Assembly: GCA_021782315.1 (NCBI GenBank)
Contig: JAJXVG010000003.1
Span: forward strand, 16,267-56,773
From: Pseudomonadota bacterium
Lineage (GTDB): Bacteria > Pseudomonadota > Gammaproteobacteria > Burkholderiales > Rhodocyclaceae
DNA: 40,507 nucleotides
Direction: 5' to 3'
In this document: positions 33,861 through 40,507 of the stretch, piece after piece
How positions within the stretch are numbered: the stretch's first letter is position 1
How the letters are laid out: each line of letters opens with the position of its first letter
Position numbers and translations under genes: made by a program
Notes under the pieces: model-generated
What the model was told of the DNA's origin: nothing
Seen by the model: the letters and a program-made list of their open reading frames with translations, nothing else
The model's database searches: none

Positions 33861-35079
33861 AATTCTTGTAGAGAATGGCCGAGAAGAAGACGAAGAGCAG
33901 GGTGGTGTAATGGCCCAGCAGATAGGTGTCGCTGAGCATGATGACCATGAAGAGCAGGGGCATGCCGATGCCGACCGCCTGCCGGACGGGGTCGTCGCTC
34001 TTCAGCGCCTGTTTGATCTGGTTGCGGAAGATGGACAGGAAAATCAGCAGGCCGACCAGGCCCAACTGGGTGCCGACCAGCAGGTACATGTTATGCGGAT
34101 GGTCGGGAAGATCGATGCCCGGCGAATTCTTCTGATTGATCACGGCATAGGCCAGGCGAAAATCCCCGGTGCCGACGCCGAACAAGGGATGGTTCCTGAT
34201 GATCTCGAGGGAATTCAGGAAGTAGGTCAGGCGCAAGCCGACGGAACTGACCTGCATCTGCGCGACGTCCTTCCTCATTTCCTCGAAATGGCTGACCTGA
34301 TATACCGCCAGGTCGACCCGCTCATGAAATATCTGACTGCTGTTGTAGGAGAGCAGGAAAATCGCCGGGATAAAAACGCCGCAAAACAAGAGGGCCTTGA
34401 GCAGGTTTTTCTTGAAAAACTGGAAGGCGACCAGGGCAAGGACCAGGAAATACATGATCTGGCCGGCCCGCCCGCCGGTGATGAACATGTTCACCGTCAT
34501 GGTGCACACGAAAATTCCATAGGCGAATCGTTGCCATCTGCTCAAGGTCTCGCCGAACAGCAGGTTTTCCAGAAGCAGGTAGACGGCGAAGGCCAGGAAA
34601 GGGTTGTACGAGATGTGGGACATGAAGGGGGTCGGATTTTCCGCCGTCGCGCTGCCGAACGGTGGAATCAGCCCGAACCATATGGCGTACGACAACAGTT
34701 CCGACATCGAGATCGCCAGCAGGAAAGCCAGTATGTAGTACCTGACATGCTCCCGGCGCACGAAGGACATGAAGGTGGGCAACAGCAGGAATTTCCACTG
34801 CTTTTTCAGGATGACCAGTCCCCAGGCCAGGTCGGTCGTCCACAGCATGCCGAGGAGATGAATGGCGACAAAAATGAGAAAGGAGACGACCACCGGGTTA
34901 TTTCTGGCCTCCTGCCATTTTTCGGCGAAACGGCCTTCGAACAGCCAGAGCAGTATGATCAGGGCGGCGACCAGATTGCCCAGCGCAACATAGATGGGAA
35001 ATGTGAAGGCAAAAACCATCAACAGGTAGCTGCCGATATCCGCTACGTTCAGTCCGTTCTTCCGAATGCTTGCGCTCAT
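33847..35079 (-). CDS. O-antigen ligase family protein (WaaL-like)
   Basis: The 410-residue polytopic protein has about eleven helices and the Wzy_C domain: GLRLTYFLNSLEIIRNHPLF, then GVGTGDF with the conserved Arg, and DHPHNMYLLVGTQLGLVGLL with the conserved His of the periplasmic loop. It should transfer undecaprenyl-linked O-polysaccharide to lipid A-core at the periplasmic face, though Wzy polymerases share the fold. The ATG at 35079 is preferred over an upstream TTG at 35091. It is first in the leftward three-gene LPS operon and divergent from msbA. Confidence 0.9.
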   Translation of the reverse strand: MSASIRKNGLNVADIGSYLLMVFAFTFPIYVALGNLVAALIILLWLFEGRFAEKWQEARNNPVVVSFLIFVAIHLLGMLWTTDLAWGLVILKKQWKFLLLPTFMSFVRREHVRYYILAFLLAISMSELLSYAIWFGLIPPFGSATAENPTPFMSHISYNPFLAFAVYLLLENLLFGETLSRWQRFAYGIFVCTMTVNMFITGGRAGQIMYFLVLALVAFQFFKKNLLKALLFCGVFIPAIFLLSYNSSQIFHERVDLAVYQVSHFEEMRKDVAQMQVSSVGLRLTYFLNSLEIIRNHPLFGVGTGDFRLAYAVINQKNSPGIDLPDHPHNMYLLVGTQLGLVGLLIFLSIFRNQIKQALKSDDPVRQAVGIGMPLLFMVIMLSDTYLLGHYTTLLFVFFSAILYKNYEPA

Positions 35080-35344
35080 GTCGCGGGTCAACCCTAATTT
35101 GTCAAGTGGACAACCCGGCCTGCCACCAGGCCGTGATCGTCAAAAGATGCGGCGAAACCGATTCGCTGGCCAGGAACAGGCCCCGGCCATGCCGGCCCGC
35201 CGTCGAGCAGCCGGCCCCTTTGCAATCCGAACGATAGGAGACAGTCCGCCGAGCCGGGCAAGTATAATCCAGGCTTTCGGTCGCGCCTTGCCCGGCGACC
35301 GGGGCATTTTCCCTGCCAATCACTCGATTTACCAACCATTTCCG
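35080..35344. other. Divergent promoter region between waaL-like and msbA genes
   Basis: The 265-bp non-coding interval contains one perfect 7-bp inverted repeat, CGGCCTG (35116-35122) and CAGGCCG (35127-35133), which may be an operator or a transcript hairpin near the waaL start. No convincing sigma-70 boxes were seen. An open frame upstream of the msbA ATG exists but does not resemble MsbA, so I do not extend the gene. Confidence 0.4.
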
Positions 35345-37081
35345 ATGAATTCACGCCAATTATATCAACGGCTTCTGACGCACATTCGCCCCTATCGCCT
35401 GCGCTTCATCTTGGCGGTGGTAACCATGGGCCTCGCCTCCGCGACCGAACCGTTCTTTCCCGCCCTGCTCAAGGAGTTGCTGGACAACGGTTTTTCCACG
35501 GCCCAGGGGAAATGGGACTGGCTCATCTATCCGTTGGGCATTATCGTCATTTTCATCGCCCGGGCGACCCTCAGCTTCGTCGGCGACTACCTGATGAGCT
35601 GGGTATCCCACGCCGTCATCTTCGAAATGCGGGAAACCATGTTCGCCCGCCTGATTTCGCTGCCGATCAAGTATTTCGGCGACACCATTTCGGGGCGGAT
35701 CATTTCCAAGGTCACCTACGACGTCAATAACGTCGCGGCCGCCTCCTCGGAAGCGCTCAGCAGCCTGATCAAGGATACCCTGTCCATCGTCGGCCTGCTC
35801 ATCTGGCTCTTCTACCTGAACTGGCAACTGACGCTGATCACCCTCGCCATGGCACCATTGATCGCCCTCGCGGTCACCGTCTTCAGCCGTCGTCTGCGCA
35901 AGGTATCGCGGGGCATACAGGATTCCTTCGGCGACATCACGCAGGTCATGCAGGAAAGCGTCGAGGGTTACAAGATCATCCGGATTTTCGGTGGGCAGTC
36001 CTACGAAAAAGAACGCTTCAAGGATGCCGTCATGAACCACCGGCACCTGCAGATGCGCGCCGTGGTCGCCGCCGGCGGCCAGAAGCCCATCGTCCAATTC
36101 TTCGGCGCCTTGCCACTGGCCATCATCATCGGCATCGCCATTTTCCAGGCCGGCGATGGACAGGGCAGCGTCGGCGGCTTCGTTTCCTTCATCACCGCCA
36201 TGGTCATGCTGCTCACCCCGATCAAGCACCTGACTGATGTCAATTCACCCATCCAGCGCGGACTGGCCGCCGCCGAAAGCATTTTCGCGCTGATCGACGA
36301 AAAACCGGAAGACGACCGGGGCACGCAGGAACTCGGACGGGCCAGGGGACAGGTCGAATTCGACCGGGTCGTTTTCTCCTATCCCGGCGCCGAGAGCGCC
36401 GCCCTCAAGGGAATCAGCTTCGACATCAGGCCGGGCGAGTGTATCGCCCTCGTCGGCCAGTCGGGAAGCGGCAAGACCACCGTCGCCAATCTGCTGCCCA
36501 GGTTCTATCACGTGGACAGCGGAACCATCCGCATCGACGGCCAGGCGCTCGAAGACATCAAGCTGGAAAGCCTGCGCAGCAACATCGCCCTGGTCAGCCA
36601 GGAAGTCGTCCTCTTCAACGACACGATTGCCGCCAATATCGCTTACGGCGCCATGCGCGGGGCCAGCCGCGAAGAGATCGAGGCCGCCGCGCAGGCCGCC
36701 TATGCCACGGAATTCATCGACAAATTGCCCGACGGCTTCGATACCGTCGTCGGCGAACACGGCGTCAAACTTTCCGGCGGCCAGCGTCAGCGCCTGGCCA
36801 TCGCCCGCGCCCTGCTCAAGAACGCGCCGCTCCTCATCCTCGACGAAGCGACCTCGGCCCTGGATACCGAGTCGGAACGCCACGTCCAGGCAGCGCTCGA
36901 CGAATTGATGCGCGGTCGCACGACGCTGGTCATCGCTCACCGCCTGTCGACCATAGAACGGGCCGACCGCATCCTGGTGCTGTCCGACGGCAAGGTCGCC
37001 GAATCGGGCAAGCATGACGAACTGCTCGCCCAGGACAGCCTGTACGCCCGCCTGCAACGCATGCAGCAGCTCAATGGATGA
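35345..37081 (+). CDS. msbA: Lipid A export ATP-binding/permease protein MsbA
   Basis: The 578-residue half-transporter has six membrane helices in residues 1 to about 310 and an ABC domain with Walker A GQSGSGKTTVANLLP (near 375), signature LSGGQRQRLAIARALL and Walker B LLILDEATSALDTE. It begins MNSRQLYQRLLTHIRPYRLR, the usual MsbA start. It flips lipid A-core across the inner membrane; the neighbouring ligase and glycosyltransferase genes agree. Its last 11 bp overlap the convergent cobC. Confidence 0.96.
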   Translation: MNSRQLYQRLLTHIRPYRLRFILAVVTMGLASATEPFFPALLKELLDNGFSTAQGKWDWLIYPLGIIVIFIARATLSFVGDYLMSWVSHAVIFEMRETMFARLISLPIKYFGDTISGRIISKVTYDVNNVAAASSEALSSLIKDTLSIVGLLIWLFYLNWQLTLITLAMAPLIALAVTVFSRRLRKVSRGIQDSFGDITQVMQESVEGYKIIRIFGGQSYEKERFKDAVMNHRHLQMRAVVAAGGQKPIVQFFGALPLAIIIGIAIFQAGDGQGSVGGFVSFITAMVMLLTPIKHLTDVNSPIQRGLAAAESIFALIDEKPEDDRGTQELGRARGQVEFDRVVFSYPGAESAALKGISFDIRPGECIALVGQSGSGKTTVANLLPRFYHVDSGTIRIDGQALEDIKLESLRSNIALVSQEVVLFNDTIAANIAYGAMRGASREEIEAAAQAAYATEFIDKLPDGFDTVVGEHGVKLSGGQRQRLAIARALLKNAPLLILDEATSALDTESERHVQAALDELMRGRTTLVIAHRLSTIERADRILVLSDGKVAESGKHDELLAQDSLYARLQRMQQLNG

Positions 37082-37607
37082 AACGGCAGCGGCCGTCGTC
37101 TTCCAGGCAGACCTGAAGCCGGCCGGCAAAGGGAATACGAAGGCTCCCCCACTCCCTGGCGGCCAGTTGCCGCCAGTGGGCGACCAGCACGCGGATCACC
37201 CCGGCATGGGTGACGACGACCGCCTCCGGCACAGCCAGCCCGGCGACGAAGGCCAGGGCCCGCCCCTGCACGGCACTCGGCGATTCCCCGCCCGGCGGCG
37301 CATAACCGGCCACATCGGCGGCCCAGGCATCCAGTTCGTGTCGCGGAATGGCATCCCATGCCATGCCCTCCCAATCGCCGAAATTCATTTCGGCCAGGCG
37401 TTCATCGATAGCCGGCCCGGGATGGAGCAGTTCCGCCAGTTGCCGGCAACGCCGCAACGGACTGCTCCACACCGGCAGACCGGGCGGCAGCTCGGCCCGC
37501 AAAGCGTCCGCCGCCGACCTGTCGAGGTCGGCCGGAACATCGAGTCGACCGTAGCAGATCCCCGCTTCGATCAGGGGCGGCGGATGACGGACCAGATGCA
37601 GGATCAC
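37071..37607 (-). CDS. cobC: Histidine phosphatase, alpha-ribazole phosphatase (CobC)
   Basis: The 178-residue protein begins [20 protein letters not shown], then RLDVPAD, with the catalytic His in LVRH and a later VVVTHAGVIRVLVAHW. The RH-P-P-P variant and the GxCYGRxD block are typical of cobalamin-cluster phosphatases. It removes phosphate from alpha-ribazole-5'-phosphate (or adenosylcobalamin-5'-phosphate) at the end of cobalamin lower-ligand assembly. It starts at GTG 37607, overlapping the cobS stop by four bases. Confidence 0.9.
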   Translation of the reverse strand: MILHLVRHPPPLIEAGICYGRLDVPADLDRSAADALRAELPPGLPVWSSPLRRCRQLAELLHPGPAIDERLAEMNFGDWEGMAWDAIPRHELDAWAADVAGYAPPGGESPSAVQGRALAFVAGLAVPEAVVVTHAGVIRVLVAHWRQLAAREWGSLRIPFAGRLQVCLEDDGRCRFIH

Positions 37608-38365
37608 CGCGGTCCGCTGGCCAGAAGACCGAGGTAGAAAGCGATCTCGCTCAGTTGCTGCGTCGCCCCCAGGCAGTCACCCGTATAACCGCCCAGCCAG
37701 CGCCTGAACAGGCCGGCCAGCCAGAGCGTGGACAAAGCGGCCAGCGCGCAGCCGAGCAGCGCCTTTTCGGGCGGCAGGAAGGCCAGCGCGGCGACCGGGC
37801 CAAGCAGGGCGAAAAGCAGGCTGCCTCCGGTGAGTCGGGTGGCCAGCGGCTTCGCCTTGGCGAGCGCGTCCTCGCGCACGTAATCCATCGTCGCCAGCAA
37901 GATCGTGGCGCAAAGGCGCGACAAGGCATGACCGGCCAGCAGGGCGACGGGCAGCAGGGCGGCGTCCAGCGCCGAGAGCAGCGTGAACTTGCCGAGCAGC
38001 GCCAGGCCCAGCGCGATTACGCCATAGCTGCCGACCCGCGAATCCTTCATGATTTCCAGGATACGCAGCTTTTCCCAACCGCCGCCGAGGCCGTCGGCGG
38101 TATCCGACAGGCCGTCCTCGTGAAAAGCGCCCGTCGCAAGAATGGTCGCCGCCATCGACAGCAGCACGGCCACGGCCTGCGGCCAGAACTGCGTGGCGCC
38201 GAGAAAAACCAGGCCGCCGATGGCGCCGACGATCAGCCCGACCACCGGAAAATAGCGGGCCGAGCGATTCAGCGCCTGGCTCGAATGTCCGACCCAGGCG
38301 GGCACCGGCAGACGTGTGAAGAAACGGACGGCGCCGAAAAAGCACGCCAGTTCGCGGCGGATCAT
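37604..38365 (-). CDS. cobS: Adenosylcobinamide-GDP ribazoletransferase
   Basis: The 253-residue membrane enzyme has the CobS signatures [49 protein letters not shown] and [19 protein letters not shown] (acidic residues of the active site), followed by several helices. It joins adenosylcobinamide-GDP to alpha-ribazole phosphate. The ATG at 38365 overlaps the cobT stop (ATGA). An open frame extending further upstream is only antisense or other-frame reading within cobT. Confidence 0.96.
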   Translation of the reverse strand: MIRRELACFFGAVRFFTRLPVPAWVGHSSQALNRSARYFPVVGLIVGAIGGLVFLGATQFWPQAVAVLLSMAATILATGAFHEDGLSDTADGLGGGWEKLRILEIMKDSRVGSYGVIALGLALLGKFTLLSALDAALLPVALLAGHALSRLCATILLATMDYVREDALAKAKPLATRLTGGSLLFALLGPVAALAFLPPEKALLGCALAALSTLWLAGLFRRWLGGYTGDCLGATQQLSEIAFYLGLLASGPR

Positions 38366-39414
38366 TCCTTCTCGGAAACGCCAGCCGACTCGAAACTGGC
38401 CATTTCGTTGAGGAAGTTCAGGGCGGATTGAACCAACGGGAAGGCCAGCGCCGCTCCGGTCCCTTCGCCCAGCCGCAAACCGAGATCGAGCAGGGGCTCG
38501 GCGCCGAGACCCCGCAATTGCGCGGCATGACCCGGTTCGGCCGAACGATGGCAGAAAACGCAATACTCGGTCAGCGCCGGCGCCAGCCGGGCGGCGGTCA
38601 GGGCGGCGGAACCGACGATGAAACCGTCGATGAGCAGGGTCATCTTCGCCGCCGCCGCACCCAGCATGGCGCCGACCATCATGGCCATTTCGAAACCGCC
38701 GAATTCGGCGAGCACGGCCAGCGGCTCGTTGTCGCCACCGGCGGAGCGATAACGCTGCAACGCGCTTTCCAGCAGCGCCTGCTTGCGGACCAGGCCGGCA
38801 TCGTCGAGCCCGGTGCCGCGACCGATGCATTCGGCCAGCGGCGTGCCGGTCAGGCAGTGGGTGATCAGCGAGGCTGCCGCCGTGTTGCCTATCCCCATTT
38901 CACCAAAACCCACTACATTGCAGCCGGCCGCCGCCAGCTTGCGGCTGATTTCGGCACCGCGCGCGACGGCCTGCGCGCATTGCCCGGCGCTCATCGCCGC
39001 GGTCTCGATGTAATTGGCCGTACCGGCCGCAATCTTGGCGTCGACCAAACCGGCTCGTTTGCCGAAATCGTGCGCCACGCCGGCATCGACAATGGTCAGC
39101 TGCAAGCCGTTCTGGCGCGCGAAAACGTTGATCGCCGCACCGCCGGCCAGGAAATTCTCGACCATCTGCCAGGTCACATCCTGCGGGTAGGCCGAAACCC
39201 CGGCCCGGGCGGCGCCGTGATCGCCGGCAAAAACCAGCAGTTGCGGCTGGCTGAAGGCCGGTTCGAGGCGTTGCTGGATCAGGCCGATCTTCAGGGCCGT
39301 ACGTTCAAGCAGGCCAAGCGCGCCGAGCGGCTTGGTCTTGCGGTCGATCTTGGTCCGCAGCGAATTTTCAATGCCCCGGTCGGGGGCGGCGATAACGAAG
39401 TCCAACGAATGCAT
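38362..39414 (-). CDS. cobT: Nicotinate-nucleotide-dimethylbenzimidazole phosphoribosyltransferase
   Basis: The 350-residue enzyme has the expected family length and motifs: [59 protein letters not shown] and [17 protein letters not shown], with the catalytic Glu in the [10 protein letters not shown] block near the end. It makes alpha-ribazole phosphate from nicotinate mononucleotide and DMB. The ATG at 39414 has GGAG just before it and lies right after the riboswitch terminator, so it is the regulated first gene of cobT-cobS-cobC. Confidence 0.97.
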   Translation of the reverse strand: MHSLDFVIAAPDRGIENSLRTKIDRKTKPLGALGLLERTALKIGLIQQRLEPAFSQPQLLVFAGDHGAARAGVSAYPQDVTWQMVENFLAGGAAINVFARQNGLQLTIVDAGVAHDFGKRAGLVDAKIAAGTANYIETAAMSAGQCAQAVARGAEISRKLAAAGCNVVGFGEMGIGNTAAASLITHCLTGTPLAECIGRGTGLDDAGLVRKQALLESALQRYRSAGGDNEPLAVLAEFGGFEMAMMVGAMLGAAAAKMTLLIDGFIVGSAALTAARLAPALTEYCVFCHRSAEPGHAAQLRGLGAEPLLDLGLRLGEGTGAALAFPLVQSALNFLNEMASFESAGVSEKE

Positions 39415-39423
39415 CCGATTCTC

Positions 39424-39482
39424 CAAAAAGAAAAAGGGCTCCGCGACGAGACTTGGCGAAACCATCGCCAAAGCCGGTCGCG
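39424..39482 (-). terminator. Intrinsic terminator of the cobalamin riboswitch expression platform
   Basis: On the minus strand CGCGAC (39482-39477) pairs with GTCGCG (39447-39442), enclosing an inner hairpin TTGGCGA...TCGCCAA, and is followed by GAGCCC and a T-rich run (TTTTTCTTTTT, 39436-39426). The cobT ribosome-binding site GGAG follows directly. The stem and U-run fit transcription termination when cobalamin is bound. Confidence 0.8.
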
Positions 39483-39509
39483 AAACCCTGTCCACAGGCT
39501 TCCCAAGAG

Positions 39510-39650
39510 GATTCGACACGTCTTCTGGCTTTCGGATCAGCCGGATTGCCGCGCCTTCCCGGCTCTCACCAGTGGCTTGCTGCGGCATCCGTTCCCGATT
39601 ACAGCGGCGGGCCCGCCCCGGATTCACACCGGGTTCCGTTTCGTCGAATC
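39510..39650 (-). promoter_or_regulatory. Cobalamin riboswitch (AdoCbl-type)
   Basis: Minus-strand sequence shows the class features in order. P1 is GATTCGAC (39650-39643) pairing perfectly with GTCGAATC (39517-39510). Between them lie GAAACGGAACCCGGTGTGAA, a GGGCCCGCCGCTGTAATC element, the B12-box AAGCCACTG and the block AGCCAGAAGACGTG. The region precedes cobT and the intrinsic terminator, so cobalamin should switch the cobTSC operon off. It is about 141 nt long and all conserved elements appear intact. Confidence 0.95.
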
Positions 39651-39704
39651 GGGACGAATTATCCGACTTGCCGGGACGGTGCGCAATCACCTACAGTGCC
39701 GGAC

Positions 39705-40277
39705 ATGAAAGAACTGATCCTCGGCGGTGCACGATCCGGCAAGAGCCAACTGGCCGAACGGCGCGCCCGCGATACCGGCGGCAAGGTCGTCTATGTCGCC
39801 ACCGCCCAGGCGCTCGATGGCGAAATGGTCCGCCGCATCGCCCACCATCGCGAACGCCGGCCGGCCGACTGGGGCTGCGTCGAAGAACCCCTGCACCTCG
39901 CCCCCCGCCTGCGCGAATTGGCCGCGCCCGACAGTTGCCTGCTGGTCGATTGCCTGACCCTGTGGCTGTCGAACCTGCTGTTCACCGGTCGGGCGGCCGC
40001 CCAGGCCGAGGCCGGGGACGCCGTGGACTGCCCCTTGTTTCGCCACGAAATCGACGCCTTGATCGAAGTCCTGCCGCAATTGCCCGGCCGCATCATTCTC
40101 GTTTCCAACGAGGTCGGCTGGGGTATCGTGCCCATGCACCCGGTATCGCGCCTCTTCGCCGACGAACAGGGGCGACTGAACCAGCGTGTCGCGGCGGCCT
40201 GCGACCGGGTCACCCTGGTCGCCGCCGGCCTGCCCTTGAATCTGAAGCAGGCCGGCCTCCGGAAAGCGCCGTGTTAA
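39705..40277 (+). CDS. cobU: Bifunctional adenosylcobinamide kinase/guanylyltransferase
   Basis: The 190-residue enzyme begins MKELILGGARSGKSQLAERR with the P-loop GGARSGKS, then VVYVATAQALDGEMVRRIAHH (the catalytic His region), LLVDCLTLWLSNLLF and VSNEVGWGIVPMHPVSRLFA, all CobU hallmarks. It phosphorylates adenosylcobinamide and then attaches GMP, giving CobS its substrate. It is transcribed away from cobT, with its start 55 bp from the riboswitch's P1. It therefore lies outside the riboswitch's control and has no riboswitch of its own in this interval. Confidence 0.96.
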   Translation: MKELILGGARSGKSQLAERRARDTGGKVVYVATAQALDGEMVRRIAHHRERRPADWGCVEEPLHLAPRLRELAAPDSCLLVDCLTLWLSNLLFTGRAAAQAEAGDAVDCPLFRHEIDALIEVLPQLPGRIILVSNEVGWGIVPMHPVSRLFADEQGRLNQRVAAACDRVTLVAAGLPLNLKQAGLRKAPC

Positions 40278-40393
40278 TCCGGAAAACCAGCGCAAACCAG
40301 CGGCCGGGACCATGCCGCTTTTTCACCTGCCGCCCCCATTGCCCGGACGGCCAGACGGGTTATGCTTCTGACTGACAACAGGGGAGACCGAGC

Positions 40394-40507
40394 ATGCACA
40401 AACTGCTGGATATCCTGGCTTCTGGCGTCCACGACGCCAAGAACCAGCTCTTCATCGCCGAATCGATGATCGCCGCCAGCGAAGCGGCGCAAGGCATCGC
40501 CATGGGC
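40394..40507 (+). CDS. Unidentified protein, 3' part beyond the window
   Basis: An ATG at 40394 with AGGGGAG seven bases upstream opens a frame of 38 codons to the window edge, beginning MHKLLDILASGVHDAKNQLF and continuing IAESMIAASEAAQGIAMG. I do not recognise it. The predicted peptide is helical and soluble. It runs in the cobU direction, with a 116-bp gap after cobU that contains no other clear signal. Confidence 0.6.
   Translation, partial: MHKLLDILASGVHDAKNQLFIAESMIAASEAAQGIAMG

Noticed and set aside
38366-38830. N-terminal extension of CobS into the cobT coding region
   Set aside because: The extension is Arg-rich reading of cobT in another frame; ATG 38365 gives the normal CobS N-terminus and an ATGA overlap with cobT.
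38428-39708. 426-codon plus-strand open frame opposite cobT and the riboswitch
   Set aside because: It runs through the riboswitch and is antisense to cobT; the product is low-complexity and unrecognisable.

Overview
The window looks like chromosomal DNA from a betaproteobacterium, most likely of the Rhodocyclales (Dechloromonas/Azonexus-like). The basis is high GC content, a Neisseria/Burkholderia-type porin, the order nadD-rsfS-rlmH-maf, a kinase-fold thrB next to a DUF2782 gene and polA, BPSS1780-type membrane proteins, and a complete LPS export locus. The taxon is inferred from gene content and was not tested against a database. Most of the window is ordinary housekeeping DNA with tightly packed, often ATGA-overlapping operons. 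The accessory parts are at about 5.5-6.8 kb, 10.0-10.7 kb and 13.5-23.5 kb.

Region by region. (1) 1-1006: a leftward metal operon of a CsoR/RcnR-type sensor and a CDF efflux pump, the pump cut by the window edge. (2) 1.4-5.5 kb: an outer-membrane porin and a convergent chemoreceptor with a NIT-type sensory domain and a CheR-binding tail. (3) 5.7-7.2 kb: a frameshifted IS3-type transposase remnant, a Phd/PIN toxin-antitoxin pair, and two tandem tRNA-Lys genes (UUU and CUU) with promoter and terminator. (4) 7.4-10.7 kb: a ProQ/FinO protein, a Tat-exported dienelactone hydrolase, a small Cys- and Arg-rich membrane protein, and a parDE module running into a DUF2127 gene. (5) 10.7-13.5 kb: RNase G and, divergently, the tRNA-hydroxylation protein TrhP. 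(6) 13.6-16.7 kb: an acyltransferase-3 membrane protein and acetoacetyl-CoA synthetase. (7) 16.8-23.5 kb: a 162-bp palindromic MITE-like element, then a co-directional cluster of a YdcF-like protein, a GT-B glycosyltransferase-like protein, a Pls-type membrane NRPS (one adenylation domain, one carrier domain, then membrane segments alternating with three left-handed beta-helix domains) and its own phosphopantetheinyl transferase.

(8) 23.5-29.1 kb: a leftward housekeeping run, maf, rlmH, rsfS, nadD, two paralogous BPSS1780 membrane proteins, thrB, DUF2782 and a LOG-like gene. (9) 29.1-31.9 kb: DNA polymerase I. (10) 31.9-37.1 kb: an LPS block, with GT2, GT9 and O-antigen ligase leftward and msbA divergent. 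(11) 37.1-40.3 kb: lower-ligand cobalamin genes cobT-cobS-cobC behind a cobalamin riboswitch with a visible intrinsic terminator, with cobU divergent. A new ORF begins at the right edge.

The best candidate for an undescribed system is the Pls-like cluster. The architecture matches the epsilon-poly-L-lysine synthetase family (Pls/PosA), which makes amino-acid homopolymers or short oligomers from a single membrane-bound module. A translationally coupled PPTase can arm its carrier domain, and the neighbouring glycosyltransferase-like and acyltransferase genes suggest a modified or surface-linked product. The product is unknown.
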